Positions 1 to 9,924 of a stretch of DNA of 64,000 nucleotides are shown piece after piece. A program made the translations under genes and the position numbers. Source of the DNA: Anastrepha obliqua (taxonomy: Eukaryota; Arthropoda; Insecta; Diptera; Tephritidae); NCBI RefSeq assembly GCF_027943255.1, contig NC_072893.1, positions 96,169,784 to 96,233,783 of the forward strand, given 5' to 3'. Under the pieces are notes generated by a model. The model saw only the letters and a list, made by a program, of their open reading frames with translations, ran no database searches and was not told the DNA's origin. Every line of letters begins with the position of its first letter. The stretch's first letter is position 1.

Positions 1-1698
1 TTACACATCTTGAGGCGACTGCCTGTTGCCTCTGCAATCTCTTGATACTTTCATTTTGCCATTATTATTATTTGTTGATGTTGCTATTGTTTTGGTGAAT
101 AGAATTCAAGAGGTTAACCCGCACAACCAGCAAATCCGAGCAACACCAAAAAATTGCATACGCGTGCTGCTCTCCCTTTGCCAGGCGCTGCTCTAAAATC
201 CAAAATCCAGAAGATATCTGCATGCATAGTTTATGTGCCAACAAAGCAGGCAACGAGTTGGTGAAACAAATGATTCAGGCAGCAAGCTATGCCAGTGCTC
301 CTATGAACACAGACACCGCACTTATATCCTGCTGGTTTTTGGGCTCACCGCCTGACTTTATTCACATCACAAAATTTCTGCTTTATTCTCGCGTTAAAAT
401 TGCTATTTTTATAGCTCATTAAATTTTTGATTTATTCTCACCGCGGTTGTATGCGCCAGTTTTTCACTCTTGGACCGAGTTATTATTTCTTTTACATTTT
501 TCGCTTTTGCAATGAATTCAATGCACTTCAAGGAATGCCATACGTGGGTAAATACATGTGAGCTGAGGAGGATAGCTGCTCAACTAAATGTACGTACGCA
601 ATAATAAAGCGACAGATGAATACCTCCTTGAAAGGAGTTTAGGCCAAACTTTTCACGAAATGTTTGATATGCGTTCCGAAAACAAAAGGCCCTACAGGTT
701 TTCCTCTATCGAACAGTAAATAGTTTTTAATGAGATGCTTTTTCATGGGAGAAATATATTTGGAGGTTTGTCTTTTCTTGCTGTTCGACCTTTTTTTGGT
801 GGTGTTTCATGTCACAGTGGGTAGCAAACGGAGGACGCAGGAGGTGCGTTTAGCACAACTCACTCGCCTATAGCAATGTGCATGCATAGCTATAAATTTG
901 CAGAAGAAAGATTATTTGCGCCCAAAAATATCCTTCAATTTACTGCGCGTTAAATAACGCGTTTGTGCTCTGTTTTCAACTACAATAGGGATGTGTATGT
1001 GTGCATGTGTACCCGGTCCATGTGAGCACTTGGAAATTTATGTTGGTTTCAGCTGCTGATGATAATTTTGCATTTAATTTCGCAAAAAAATTGTTGTGAA
1101 AAATTTGCAATCACTTGGAAACAACATGGAGTCTCTTGCAAACGGCAATAAGGCGTTTTTGCGGAAGCTATATAGCGTATGAATTGAACAACCCAGCCAG
1201 CAACCACATAGGTAATCGGCCTTTAATGGATTTAGTAATTTGCATTTTTCACAATTCTTCGCATAAACGATTCCAAATAAATTTTCTGTGACTTTCTGTT
1301 TTATTCGGTTAATTAAAAAAAAAAATTAAAAGTTACTCGTCTATTTGAATGTCTTAAAATATTTGTGTAGATTTGAATGATCGGCATTTTTTTAGCGAAG
1401 CTCACTGCGGGTGACTGTAGAAAATACGATCAATACGATGTTTCGCAAAGCAAGGGCAAACCATATGCCTATAGAAATTCACAAAGAACTGCTTTATTAC
1501 AAATGCAGACCTCGAAGCGGACCAACCTAGAACACTTCCACTGTGGAATCTTTAGTATTTATCCTTTTGAATTCAAATTTGGATGAGGCCGTCGTGATGT
1601 TTCTAACTAAATGTTGTTACTCAGTCATCATTCTAGCAGTTCACAAACCTGTGAAATAGGTTTGAATTTGAATGAAGGTAAGGCAGACTATTTGTTTA
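1..1698. other. non-coding DNA, no host gene recognised
   Basis: AT-rich sequence with only short ORFs that have no recognisable motifs. The one structured item is a decayed SINE piece at about 688-826, listed separately. The stretch ends at the TA target site of the first mariner. It could be intronic or intergenic; nothing in it decides. Confidence 0.6.
688..826 (-). repeat. degenerate tRNA-SINE body fragment
   Basis: The order of short words matches the minus-strand body of the SINE seen better preserved at 15113-15414: a CCTACAG block, a CGAAC block, TTTTTATGAGG-like, CTTTTTCATGG, GGAGGTTTG, then a GTGTTTCA block. Many substitutions and small indels separate it from the younger copies, so it is an old insertion. 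The tRNA-like head is not recognisable. Confidence 0.5.
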
Positions 1699-1700
1699 TA

Positions 1701-2999
1701 CGAGGGGTGCCTTTTATATGTCGACATTTGGCAACCCTGGTGTTGCAATCTGGCAACTGACAGCTGTATAGCAAAGTTTGACATTTTTTGGCTTTTAAGT
1801 ACTCAGAACGTTTTGAAATACCAGCGCTATTTGTGTTGTTTACAGTAACTTAAAAGATTCATCTCGGTCCAAAAATGGAATTAAATCGTGAACATTTTCG
1901 TGCGATTATTTTTTACAACTTTCGACGTGGATTAACTCAGTAACATTGCATGGATGAACTTAATTCATTTTTTGGCGATGAAGCTCCATCAAGGACCAGT
2001 GTTTATCGATGGTATGGTGAATTCAATCGTGGTCGTAGTTCACTCCAAGACGAATTTCGTGAAGGTCGTCCACAATCAGTTGTTGTTCCGAAAACCATTG
2101 ATGCTGTGCGCGAACTGATATTGCAAGATCGTCATGTGACCTATCGTGAGATTGAGATAATCTTAGGCATTAGTGGGACCATCATACATTCAATATTGCA
2201 TAAACATTTGACTCTCAAAAAAATTTGTTCGCGTTGGATCCCACACAATTTGTCAATCGCTCAAAAAAAGGCTCGTGTCGATTGGTCGAAGGAAATGCTC
2301 AAAAAATACGATCGCGGGGCTTCGAAACACGTCTATGATATCGTGACAGGTGATGAATAATGGATTTACGCGTATGAGCCCGAAAGTAAACAGCAGTCGA
2401 CTGTATGGGTGTTTCAAGATGAGCCAAATCCAACAAAAGTTGTTCGCGCACGAAGCACTTCCAAGCAAATGGTCGCCTGTTTTTTCGGAAAAACTGGATA
2501 TGTCGCAACCGTACCACTAGAACAACGCAGAACAGTAAATTCTGAGTAGTACACAACCATTTGTTTGCCAGTTGTCTTCCAAGAAATTAGGAAAACCAAT
2601 CGCCAAAGACGGATAACTCTTCACCAGGACAATGCGAGCTCTCGCACATCAGCTCAAACAACTGCATGTTTGAGCACCCAAAACATCGAATTAATGGGTC
2701 ATCCGCCGTATAGTCCTGACTTGGCACCGAATGACTTCTTTTTACTCGTATTCCCGTACGTAAAAAACAAACTGAGAGGTCAACATTTTTCGACACCTGA
2801 AGAAGCGGTTGCGGCATTCAGAATGCATGTTTTTGGAGGTACCTCATTCAGAGTGGCAAAAGTGCTTCGACAATTGGTTCAAACGCATGCAAAAGTGTAT
2901 AGATCTTCATGGAGAATATTTTGAAAAACAATAAAGTGATTTTCGATTATTAAAATTTGTTTTTGTTCTCTAATCCCGAAATATAAAAGGCACCCCTCG
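1701..2999 (+). mobile_element. mariner (DD34D) element, family M1, copy a
   Basis: Terminal inverted repeats of roughly 27 bp begin CGAGGGGTGCCTTTTATAT and are repeated inverted at the right end. The element is flanked by TA at 1699-1700 and 3000-3001, the normal target duplication of Tc1/mariner elements. Length is 1299 bp, normal for an undeleted mariner. A second copy lies at 32767-33967. The transposase gene inside is broken, so this copy cannot move by its own protein. Confidence 0.93.
1875..2934 (+). pseudogene. mariner transposase pseudogene (M1a)
   Basis: Start is the ATG at 1875, the first in the frame that carries a homeodomain-like HTH region. An in-frame TAA follows at codon 23, where the sister copy reads CAA, and another TAA follows TGDE at 2357-2359, where the sister copy reads TCA. 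The first catalytic block (TGDE), the second (HQDNAS) and the third (SPDLAPND) are all visible; the spacing between the second and third Asp is 34 residues, hence DD34D. At least one frameshift also separates the blocks. The natural C-terminus (EYFEKQ) is present just before the right end. Confidence 0.88.
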
Positions 3000-3001
3000 T
3001 A

Positions 3002-3477
3002 TTACGCACGAAATATTGCTGTCTTTCCGCTGCCAAGAGTAGTGAAGGTAATTCAGCACTTGAAGTAAATTTCAGCATATGAAGCACAGGGCAGCTCATT
3101 AGATCTTAGAGCGATTTCACGCCAAGAGTCTTATTTATTTTGGATATTGTCGTCAATTATTCTAAAAATTTGTTGTGTGCGCTTGAGGAAGTAAATTTAA
3201 AAAAATTTTAAAAGATTTCAGTAATTTTTAAATTTGTTCACTATTGACAATTGACAGTGAAAGATGTCTGGTTTATATATATCTTGTTTCAAGATTTTAA
3301 TGAATTGATTAGGATAAATTAAAAAAAAATTTTACATTATGCGACCTTTTGGTTTAGAATTTTATTAGTCTTGATTAACCGAAATTCATTAAGAATATTA
3401 AATTGTGTATAAATTTTATATGGAAATGTTGTTTTTAAAGTTCGAATTGACGTAGACCATTTTCAAAATGAACTGAA
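3002..3477. other. non-coding, nothing recognised
   Basis: AT-rich spacer between mariner M1a and the SINE pair. I see no ORF with a motif, no TIR pair and no repeat unit. Confidence 0.5.
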
Positions 3478-3712
3478 AGTAGCCGTAGCCGAATGGGTTA
3501 GTGCGTGATTACCATTTGGAATTCACAGAGAGAACATTGGTTCGAATCTCGGTGAAAGCAAAATTAAGAAAAACATTTTTCCAATAGCGGTCGCCCCTCG
3601 GCAGGCAATGGCAAACCTCCGAGTGTATTTCTGCCAAGAAAAAGCTCCTCATAAAAATATCTGCTGTTCATAGTCGGCTGGAATCTGTAGGTCCCTCCAT
3701 TTGTGAACAACA
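3478..3712 (+). repeat. tRNA-derived SINE, left arm of an inverted pair
   Basis: The 5' head is tRNA-like: an A-box region TAGCCGAATGGGTTAGTG and a B-box GGTTCGAATC about 55 bases later, the internal RNA polymerase III promoter of tRNA genes. It is followed by the family body (words such as GGCAATGGCAAACCTCCGAG and GCTCCTCATAAAAATATCTG). The copy stops before its normal 3' tail and runs into an inverted copy. It is not a working tRNA gene: the sequence between the boxes cannot be folded into a normal cloverleaf by eye. Confidence 0.82.
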
Positions 3713-3984
3713 TTTTGGTGTGCGCCTTGATGGTCGTGCTTCTCCTCCTATTTGTGGCGTGCGTCTTGATGTTGTTCCATAAATTGAGCGACATACAGTT
3801 TTAAGCCGACTCCAAACAAATAATTTTTATGAGGAACTTTTGCATGGAAGAAATACACTCGAGGGGCGACTGCTTTTAGAAACAACTTTTTCTTCATTTC
3901 GGTGTTTCACGGAGATTCGAACTTACGTTCTCCGAATTCCGAATGGTAGTCACGCACCAACCCATTCGGCTATTGCGGCCGCCT
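3713..3984 (-). repeat. tRNA-derived SINE, right arm of an inverted pair
   Basis: Reverse-orientation copy of the same SINE. Its tRNA-like head lies at the far right (CCAACCCATTCGGCTA, then GCGGCCGCC). Together with the left arm it makes a tail-to-tail inverted repeat of about 500 bp. The centre is imperfect: a short duplicated bit of the body (TGTGCGCCTTGATG) sits between the arms. Confidence 0.82.
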
Positions 3985-4364
3985 TTCTATAGTTTTATTG
4001 CCAACTCAATTTTTATTTGCTTTTGCTTGATATTTTAACATAAATTGGAGAAAACACCCAATTTGTAAAAGTTTTGATTAAAAAGTGTGAGATTGTTTGG
4101 CAGTGAGAGTGTTTAAAATATTTTGTAGTTTTTTGTAAATTTAAACAAAGTTTGAAACCTGGATTTATATAGTTTTTGTAAGAGTAAATGAGAAACAAAT
4201 AAGTTCGGAAAACTTGTCAATAAATTCCTGTGCCGTAGATGAGTAGTGACGCAGTAGATATGACTAGTTGACGTCGTCGAACTGATGAATTCCGTCTTAG
4301 TCAAGAAAAAAACATGGATTTAAGAGCTTGATTACTTAAAAATAATATTTTTTTTTGCAGTTGA
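3985..4364. other. non-coding, nothing recognised
   Basis: AT-rich spacer between the SINE pair and the 3' end of an RTE-like retrotransposon. No recognisable coding or repeat signal. Confidence 0.5.
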
Positions 4365-5455
4365 TTGGGATTCTTCTTCTTGGCGCGATAACGGCTTAGG
4401 CGATTTTGGCCGAGTTTAACAAAGCGCGTCAGTCGTTTGGACACACCAAGTGAAGTCACGTCCTTCTCCACCTGATCTTTCCAACGCAAAGGAGGCCTTC
4501 CTTCTCCTCTGCTACCACCAGTTGGTACCACATCGAATACTTTCAGAGCCGGAGCGTTTGTATCCATTCGGACGACATGACCCAGCCAACGTAACCGCTG
4601 GATGTTTATTCGCTACGCTATGTCTATGTCGTCGTAAAGGTCATATAGCTTATCGTTCCATCTCCTGCGATATTCGCCGTTGCCAACGTGCAAAGGTCCA
4701 AAAATCTTACGCAGAATCTTTCTCTCAAACACTCCAAGCGTCGCTTTAACAGATGTTGCCATCGTCCACGCTTCTACGCCATACGTTAGCACGGGCATAA
4801 TGAGAACCTTGCAGAGTGTTAGTTTTGTTCGCCGAGAGAGGACTTTACTACTGAGTTGCCTACTTAGTCCAAAGTAGCACTTGTTGGCAAGAGAGATTTT
4901 ACGTTGGATTTCCAGGCTGACATTGTTATCGATGCTAATGCTGGTTCCTAAATAAATTAAGTCTTTTACAACCTCGAAATCAAAACTGCCAACAGTGACG
5001 TGGGTGCCGATACCCGAGTGCGCCGACTGTTTGTTTGAAGACAGGAGGTACTTCGTTTTGTCCTCGTTCACCACCAGACCCATTCCCTTTGCCTCTTTAT
5101 CCAGTTTGGAGAAGGCAGAACTAACAGCGCGGTTGTTAAGGCCGATGATGTCAATATCATCGGCATACGCCAACAATTGTACGCTCTTATAAAAAATTGT
5201 GCCTGAGCGATTAAATTCTGCGGCTCGTACGATGCTCTCCAACATCAGGCTAAAGAAGTCACACGACAGCGAGTCACCTTGTCTGAAACCTCGTTTGGTA
5301 TTAAACGGCCCTTTCATGGCTCTTTTCCAAGATTTGGCATATTACAAATATTTGGTCGATGGTGGGCTTTCCAGGTCTCAAGCCACACTGATAAGGTCCA
5401 ATCAGTGGATTGACGGTGGGCTTCAGCCTTTCACACAATACGCTCGCTAGAACCT
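4365..5455 (-). pseudogene. non-LTR retrotransposon (RTE-like), reverse transcriptase 3' part
   Basis: Minus-strand reading shows reverse transcriptase blocks: GFRQGDSLSC, then the catalytic YADDIDIIG motif, the KYLLSSN and FVYLGT-like segment (here LIYLGTSI), YGVEAWT and the C-terminal LRWLGHVVRMD / GRPPLRWKDQVE block typical of this insect LINE lineage. One in-frame TAG interrupts it just after DDIDIA. Near 5317 the frame jumps from an upstream block (CERLKPTVNPLIGPYQCG) straight to the GFRQGD block, so a central piece of the fingers/palm has been deleted. The 5' half is missing. The clade name (RTE-like) is from memory of the C-terminal motifs and may be wrong; that it is a LINE is secure. 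Confidence 0.85.
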
Positions 5456-6319
5456 CTGATAATTATATAATAAGTTTAATAATCTCTTGCACTTCTCAAC
5501 ACTTTGTCTTAGTCTCAAAATTGTATAGATCGCTATACTGAAGTCGCTCGTTTTTCGAAATTTTTTGTTTTTGTTTGGGAATAAATCCTAAGTTTAAAAT
5601 TGCTGAGCAATACTACGTTTAGTCCTTATATACGAGTGTGCTGAGGCACCCAATTACCGGTAAAAAAAGCGCCTGTTTTCGCCTTGCAGCCAGCTGGCAG
5701 TAATTGATTTTGACATCACTGTAGCCCGAAAACTTTTGTACGAGCTTATTGAACCACATTAGCATTACACAACAAAGTTATTAACGATTACAAAGGCAAA
5801 TAAGCGAACCATCATAATCTCCCTGGCTGTGGAATTATAATACATACAATTTCTGTCAAATGAGATTTCAGAATGTTAGATTAGGTTCTTAGTTGCTGTG
5901 AGAATGAACATGCAGTTGCATGATTTTGCAATGCTAGTGGATTATCCGCTGCATAAACAGTTGAATATTTGCTTGCGCTCGTGCATTATGACAAGTATTT
6001 ATACTCGATTACTGTTGTGCAACTGAAACTGCTTACATGAACCTAATCCACGCATTACTTACGTACATTGAATATCCCGAGACTAAAGCGAACCAACAAT
6101 CAACTATGCATTGGAAACATACACACATAAACCGTAGGAAATAAAATTGCCACTTTTGGCTGTGCATAACAAAATTAACTTTCCTTATCATCGTTTTCTA
6201 TTCCCGAAACAAACTCTCTTTTTATCTGTATATACAGATTCTCTTAAATATGCATAAATTCATGTTAATAATTGGCGGCGATTTTTTCTCCAAAGTAACG
6301 TATTTGTCATTTAATTAAC
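5456..6319. other. non-coding, nothing recognised
   Basis: AT-rich spacer between two LINE fragments. I saw no ORF with a protein motif, no TIR pair and no tandem repeat. Confidence 0.5.
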
Positions 6320-7016
6320 AATTACGCTGATGACCTAGTAGTTTATGTATTAGGCTGGCATGAGGAAACCATTTCGGATCGCATGCAGCAAGCCCTTACA
6401 ATAATAAACAAATGGTGCACGGAAAAAGGGCTCTCCATTAACCCATATAAAACAGCACTTGTACCGTTTACTAGGAGAAGGAACATAAATCTCAAATGTC
6501 CGACCCTTAATGGAACAACACTTCAACTCTTACGTGGAATTCCCATATTGAGAGAGTTACTTCAAAAGCCACAAGGGCATTCTTTGCCTGCACAAGGTTT
6601 TTTGGTAAGACATGGGGACTAAACCCTAGAATGACCTTCTGAACATTCACCACAGTTGTGAAACCCATAGTCACTTATGCATCCTTAGCATGGTGGCCCA
6701 AGGTCAAGCAAAGAAAGGCAGCAAACGAATTAAACAAACTGCATCGCCTGATATGTGTTGGTATTACAGGGGCTATGTAAACATGTCCCACGGATGCATT
6801 GGGTGTGCTCCTGAACATACCACCGCCTCCAATCTTGATTGAAAGGGAAGCTCGCTCGAGTGCCTTAAGATTAAAAGGTATATCTGAGCTTAAAAGTGGG
6901 GATATGAAAGGGCATTTAAAGATCTTAGAAGACTTCCTACATAGTCCCATTCTTCAAAGGGATGATATACTATCACCCAAACCAATACTCTTCAGGAACT
7001 TCGAAGTTATAATTAA
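6320..7016 (+). pseudogene. LINE reverse transcriptase, YADD to thumb region
   Basis: Translation begins NYADDLVVYV, the RT active site, then continues with the LINE words INKWCTEKGLSINP and KTALVPFTRRR. After a frameshift come VKPIVTYASLAWW, LICVGITGAM and PTDALGVLLNIPP, all characteristic of the RT thumb and the linker to RNase H. A stop replaces one codon after ITGAM. The reading frame runs into the Helitron 3' end and resumes at 8892. Confidence 0.85.
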
Positions 7017-7664
7017 CTAGCAAACCCGGCCCCCTTCGCTGGGCACACTAAAATAGAATAGATATGGTTTAGAACAGAAAATATATGCTTTTCATATTAT
7101 TTATTTCTTTATTCTTTATTCAAGCGCTTTGGCATTAACAATATTTTTTGTTTTTGAGTAAATATAAAATATAAATTGAAAATCAGGAAAAAAGAAGATT
7201 GTTTTTAAATTTCAAATCAACGCATATGATCATCCATGAATTTTTCGTTTCAATTTATATGTTTTATTAAGCATTGGAGCTTTTTTAACCATTATCCATT
7301 TATATTTTTCAAAAAAAAAAAACGAAAAAATTTTTTTTTCCACGAACACATAATTTCATTCGGATTTCACATTAAATTCTCAAATTTCGTAAGAAATTAT
7401 TCACTGTTCCAAAATCCACTCCAAAAAAATTCACAAACAATTTTTACATGTTGCACTTACTTTTTCCTTATGGCATCCAAATCAGAAAGAAATATTGACA
7501 CATTGTAACTCACACTGTCAATTTGACAGTTCAGTTCCGCCCCAAGCGTTAAAAAAGTAAGCGACATTATGGCTGGTTCAAAAGAACGATGTACCCGTTG
7601 CCAGTGCTCCGAATTACAACCACATTTTACGAAACACATTTTCAATACTTACTTAACAATGTGC

Positions 7665-8740
7665 GTAAGTTTGGTTTAATTCGGTGCAAAGACACGGCGG
7701 GTCCACGTTTTGGCATATATTTCGAGACCCTAGTCATCAATAGGTATGAAAATTACCCCGTATTAAAGCACTTATCAACAGCTTTCATTTGATACCCATA
7801 TTGTACATACACGTCCGAAGGTTACCCGGGTCCACGTTTTGACCTATATCCCGAGGCCCCAGTCACGTAGCGGCATGAAAAATACTTTGTACTAAAGTAG
7901 TCACCAACAGCTTTCATTTGATACCCATATTGTACATACACGTCCGAAGGTTACCCGGGTCCACGTTTTGACCTATATCTCGGGACCCTATCTACCAATA
8001 GGTATTCAAACTATACGGAAATCATCTTCAATACCTACTTAACAATGTGTGTAAGTTTGGTTTAATTCGGTTCAAAGACACGGCGAGTCCACGTTTTGGC
8101 ATATATTTCGAGACCCTAGTCATCAATTGTACTAAAGTAGTCACCAACAGCTTTCATTTGATACCCATATTGTACATACACGTCCGAAGGTTACCCGGGT
8201 CCACGTTTTGACCTATATCTCGGGACCCTATCTACCAATAGGTATTCAAACTATACGGAAATCATCTTCAATACCTACTTAACAATGTGTGTAAGTTTGG
8301 TTTAATTCGGTTCAAAGACACGGCGAGTCCACGTTTTGGCATATATTTCGAGACCCTAGTCATCAATAGGTATGAAAATTACCCCGTATTAAAGCACTTA
8401 TCAACAGCTTTCATTTGATACCCATATTGTACATATACAACCAAAGGTTACCCGGGTCCACGTTTTGACCTATATCTCGAGACTCCAGTCACAGAGCGGC
8501 ATGAAAAATACTCTGGACTAAAGCATTCACCAACAGCTTCCATTTGATACCCATATTGTACATACACAACCAAAGGTTACTCGGGTCCACGTTTTGACCT
8601 ATATCTCGAGACCCCAGTCACAGAGCGGCATGAAAAATACTCTGGACTAAAGCATTCACCAACAGCTTCCATTTGATACCCATATTGTACATACACGTCA
8701 GAAGGTTACCCGGGTCCACGTTTTGACCTATATCTCGAGC
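7665..8740. repeat. tandem repeats of about 130 bp inside the Helitron
   Basis: The phrase CTTTCATTTGATACCCATAT (or a close variant) recurs near 7782, 7911, 8151, 8407, 8537 and 8667. Steps of about 130 bp alternate with larger ones of 240-256 bp. Each unit also carries CCACGTTTTG and a CGAG(A)CCC block. The copies differ by substitutions, except for one exact duplication noted separately. This is a minisatellite-like core of the Helitron rather than a coding region; spacing is too long and the units contact each other, so it is not a CRISPR array. Confidence 0.9.
7888..8367. repeat. exact 240-bp tandem duplication
   Basis: Bases 7888-8127 are repeated at 8128-8367 with, as far as I can read, no difference. 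The period is exactly 240 bases (for example the line starting at 7921 equals that starting at 8161). Since neighbouring units have diverged, this duplication is recent, or it is an assembly artefact. Confidence 0.9.
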
Positions 8741-8891
8741 CCTATTTCCAAAATAAAATATAATCCATGTTACTCGTGGATGATGTAGCTTTCGAATGGT
8801 GAAAGAATTTTTAAAATCGGTCCAGTAGTTTTTGAGCCTATTCGTAACAAACAAACAAACAAAGTTTTCCTCTTTATAATATTAGTATAGA

Positions 8892-9770
8892 TGAACGAAC
8901 AGACTGGAGAACTAACTCTATCACTTTCAAACCTGACGCCCAGCTATGGTTTACTGATGGGTAAAAATTGGAAAATGGTAGAACAGGGGCAGGAATCAAC
9001 GGGCCCAAATTCAAAAAATCGATTCCGATGGGATCCTACCCAACAATATTCCGGACAGAAATACATGCCATTGAAATATGTGTGAGAGAATGCCTTAGCA
9101 GGAAAATGAGAGGTACTCACATCTACTTACTTTCAGATAGCCAAGCGGCTCTAAAAGCACTTCTGTCAAAAACTACCACCTCTAAATTGGTAAATGATTG
9201 CCTAAACCTTCTCAACACGTTAGGGAACCTCAACATAGTAACACTAGGTTGAATTCCGAGACATGAAGGACATGAGGGAAATGAAATGGCTGATGACCTT
9301 GCAAAACAAGGAGCAAATATGCAACTTACTGGTCCTGAGCCTTTATGTGGACTCACAAAAGGCCCCATTAATGGATTCCTTAGGAAATGGGAAGAAAGAA
9401 AATTTGCCGCACACTGGCTAAACTGTGCCGGTCAGCGTCAAGCCAAACTATTTCTAAGTCTCAACAAAAGAATATCTGACAAGCTTCTCTCACTAAGCAG
9501 AGTAGATCTGCGACTTTTAACAGGATATCTTACAGGTCACTGCAGCCTGAGGTATCATCTAAGCAATATTGGTCTATCTGAGACCAATGTCTGCCGATTT
9601 TGCGAAATGGACATAGAAAGCTCAGAACATGTGCTTTGTTAATGTCCTGCGTTGGGCAGACAGAGACTTCATCATCTTGGTGGCATCGTAGTATCTCCAT
9701 GCAATCTTTGGAACAACAAACCCAAAATTGTGCTAAAAGTTTTAAAAAGCCTAAAACTCTAGGGTTACAA
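8892..9770 (+). pseudogene. LINE RNase H domain and C-terminal Cys-His motif
   Basis: The frame restarts with a WFTDG block (first RNase H Asp), now followed by a stop where a Ser-Lys is expected. It continues with a TEIHAIE block (Glu), LLSDSQAALKAL (Asp) and a RHEGHEGNEMADDLA block (the last Asp region); a stop occupies the W-V-like position before it. Downstream are LTGHCSLRYHL and CRFCEMDIESSEHVLC, the C-terminal zinc-binding motif of such LINEs, broken by a stop right after. RNase H degrades RNA of the RNA-DNA hybrid during retrotransposition. The gene is dead. Confidence 0.87.
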
Positions 9771-9924
9771 AAATAGGCCTTTCACAATAGATCAGCTCTG
9801 GTCGCAGTGCGTAATGGCCTTCTAAGAATAATAACAATTAGAATCTTTATAAGAGCATTTATACATGATACATAGATACTGGATCGATTTCTTTTAACAG
9901 CTACGTTATATTTCTAAGATTGTG

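Larger units (their letters stand above)
7017..8891 (-). mobile_element. non-autonomous Helitron, Lep1-like ends
   Basis: On the minus strand the element begins TCTATACTAATATTATAAAG and ends GCTAG, with a GC-rich potential hairpin (GCCC...GGGC) just before the end. TC at the 5' end, CTRR at the 3' end with a hairpin, and insertion between A and T without target duplication are the Helitron hallmarks; all are seen here (host A precedes the 5' end and T follows the 3' end). The 5' terminal words resemble those I remember for the Lep1 Helitrons of Lepidoptera. It has no Rep/helicase gene; the interior is largely tandem repeats. Proof of boundaries: removing it restores the LINE reading frame. 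Confidence 0.85.
6320..9885 (+). mobile_element. RNase H-bearing LINE (LOA/I/R1-like), split by a Helitron
   Basis: A 5'-truncated non-LTR retrotransposon begins abruptly at the YADD motif of its reverse transcriptase and continues through the thumb, an RNase H domain and a C-terminal Cys-His motif. It is interrupted at 7017-8891 by a Helitron. Joining the two flanks continues the same reading frame. The 3' untranslated part fades out at about 9885. The Jockey element on the other strand starts immediately after. Clade is inferred from the presence of RNase H plus the CRFCE...H...C tail. Confidence 0.82.

Noticed and set aside
3478..3560. Functional tRNA gene
   Set aside because: A and B boxes are present, but the sequence is followed by a SINE body, recurs at several loci and does not give a clear cloverleaf.
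7665..8740. Possible CRISPR array
   Set aside because: Units are about 130 bp, adjoining, diverged and lie inside a Helitron in insect DNA; there are no short repeats with unique spacers.
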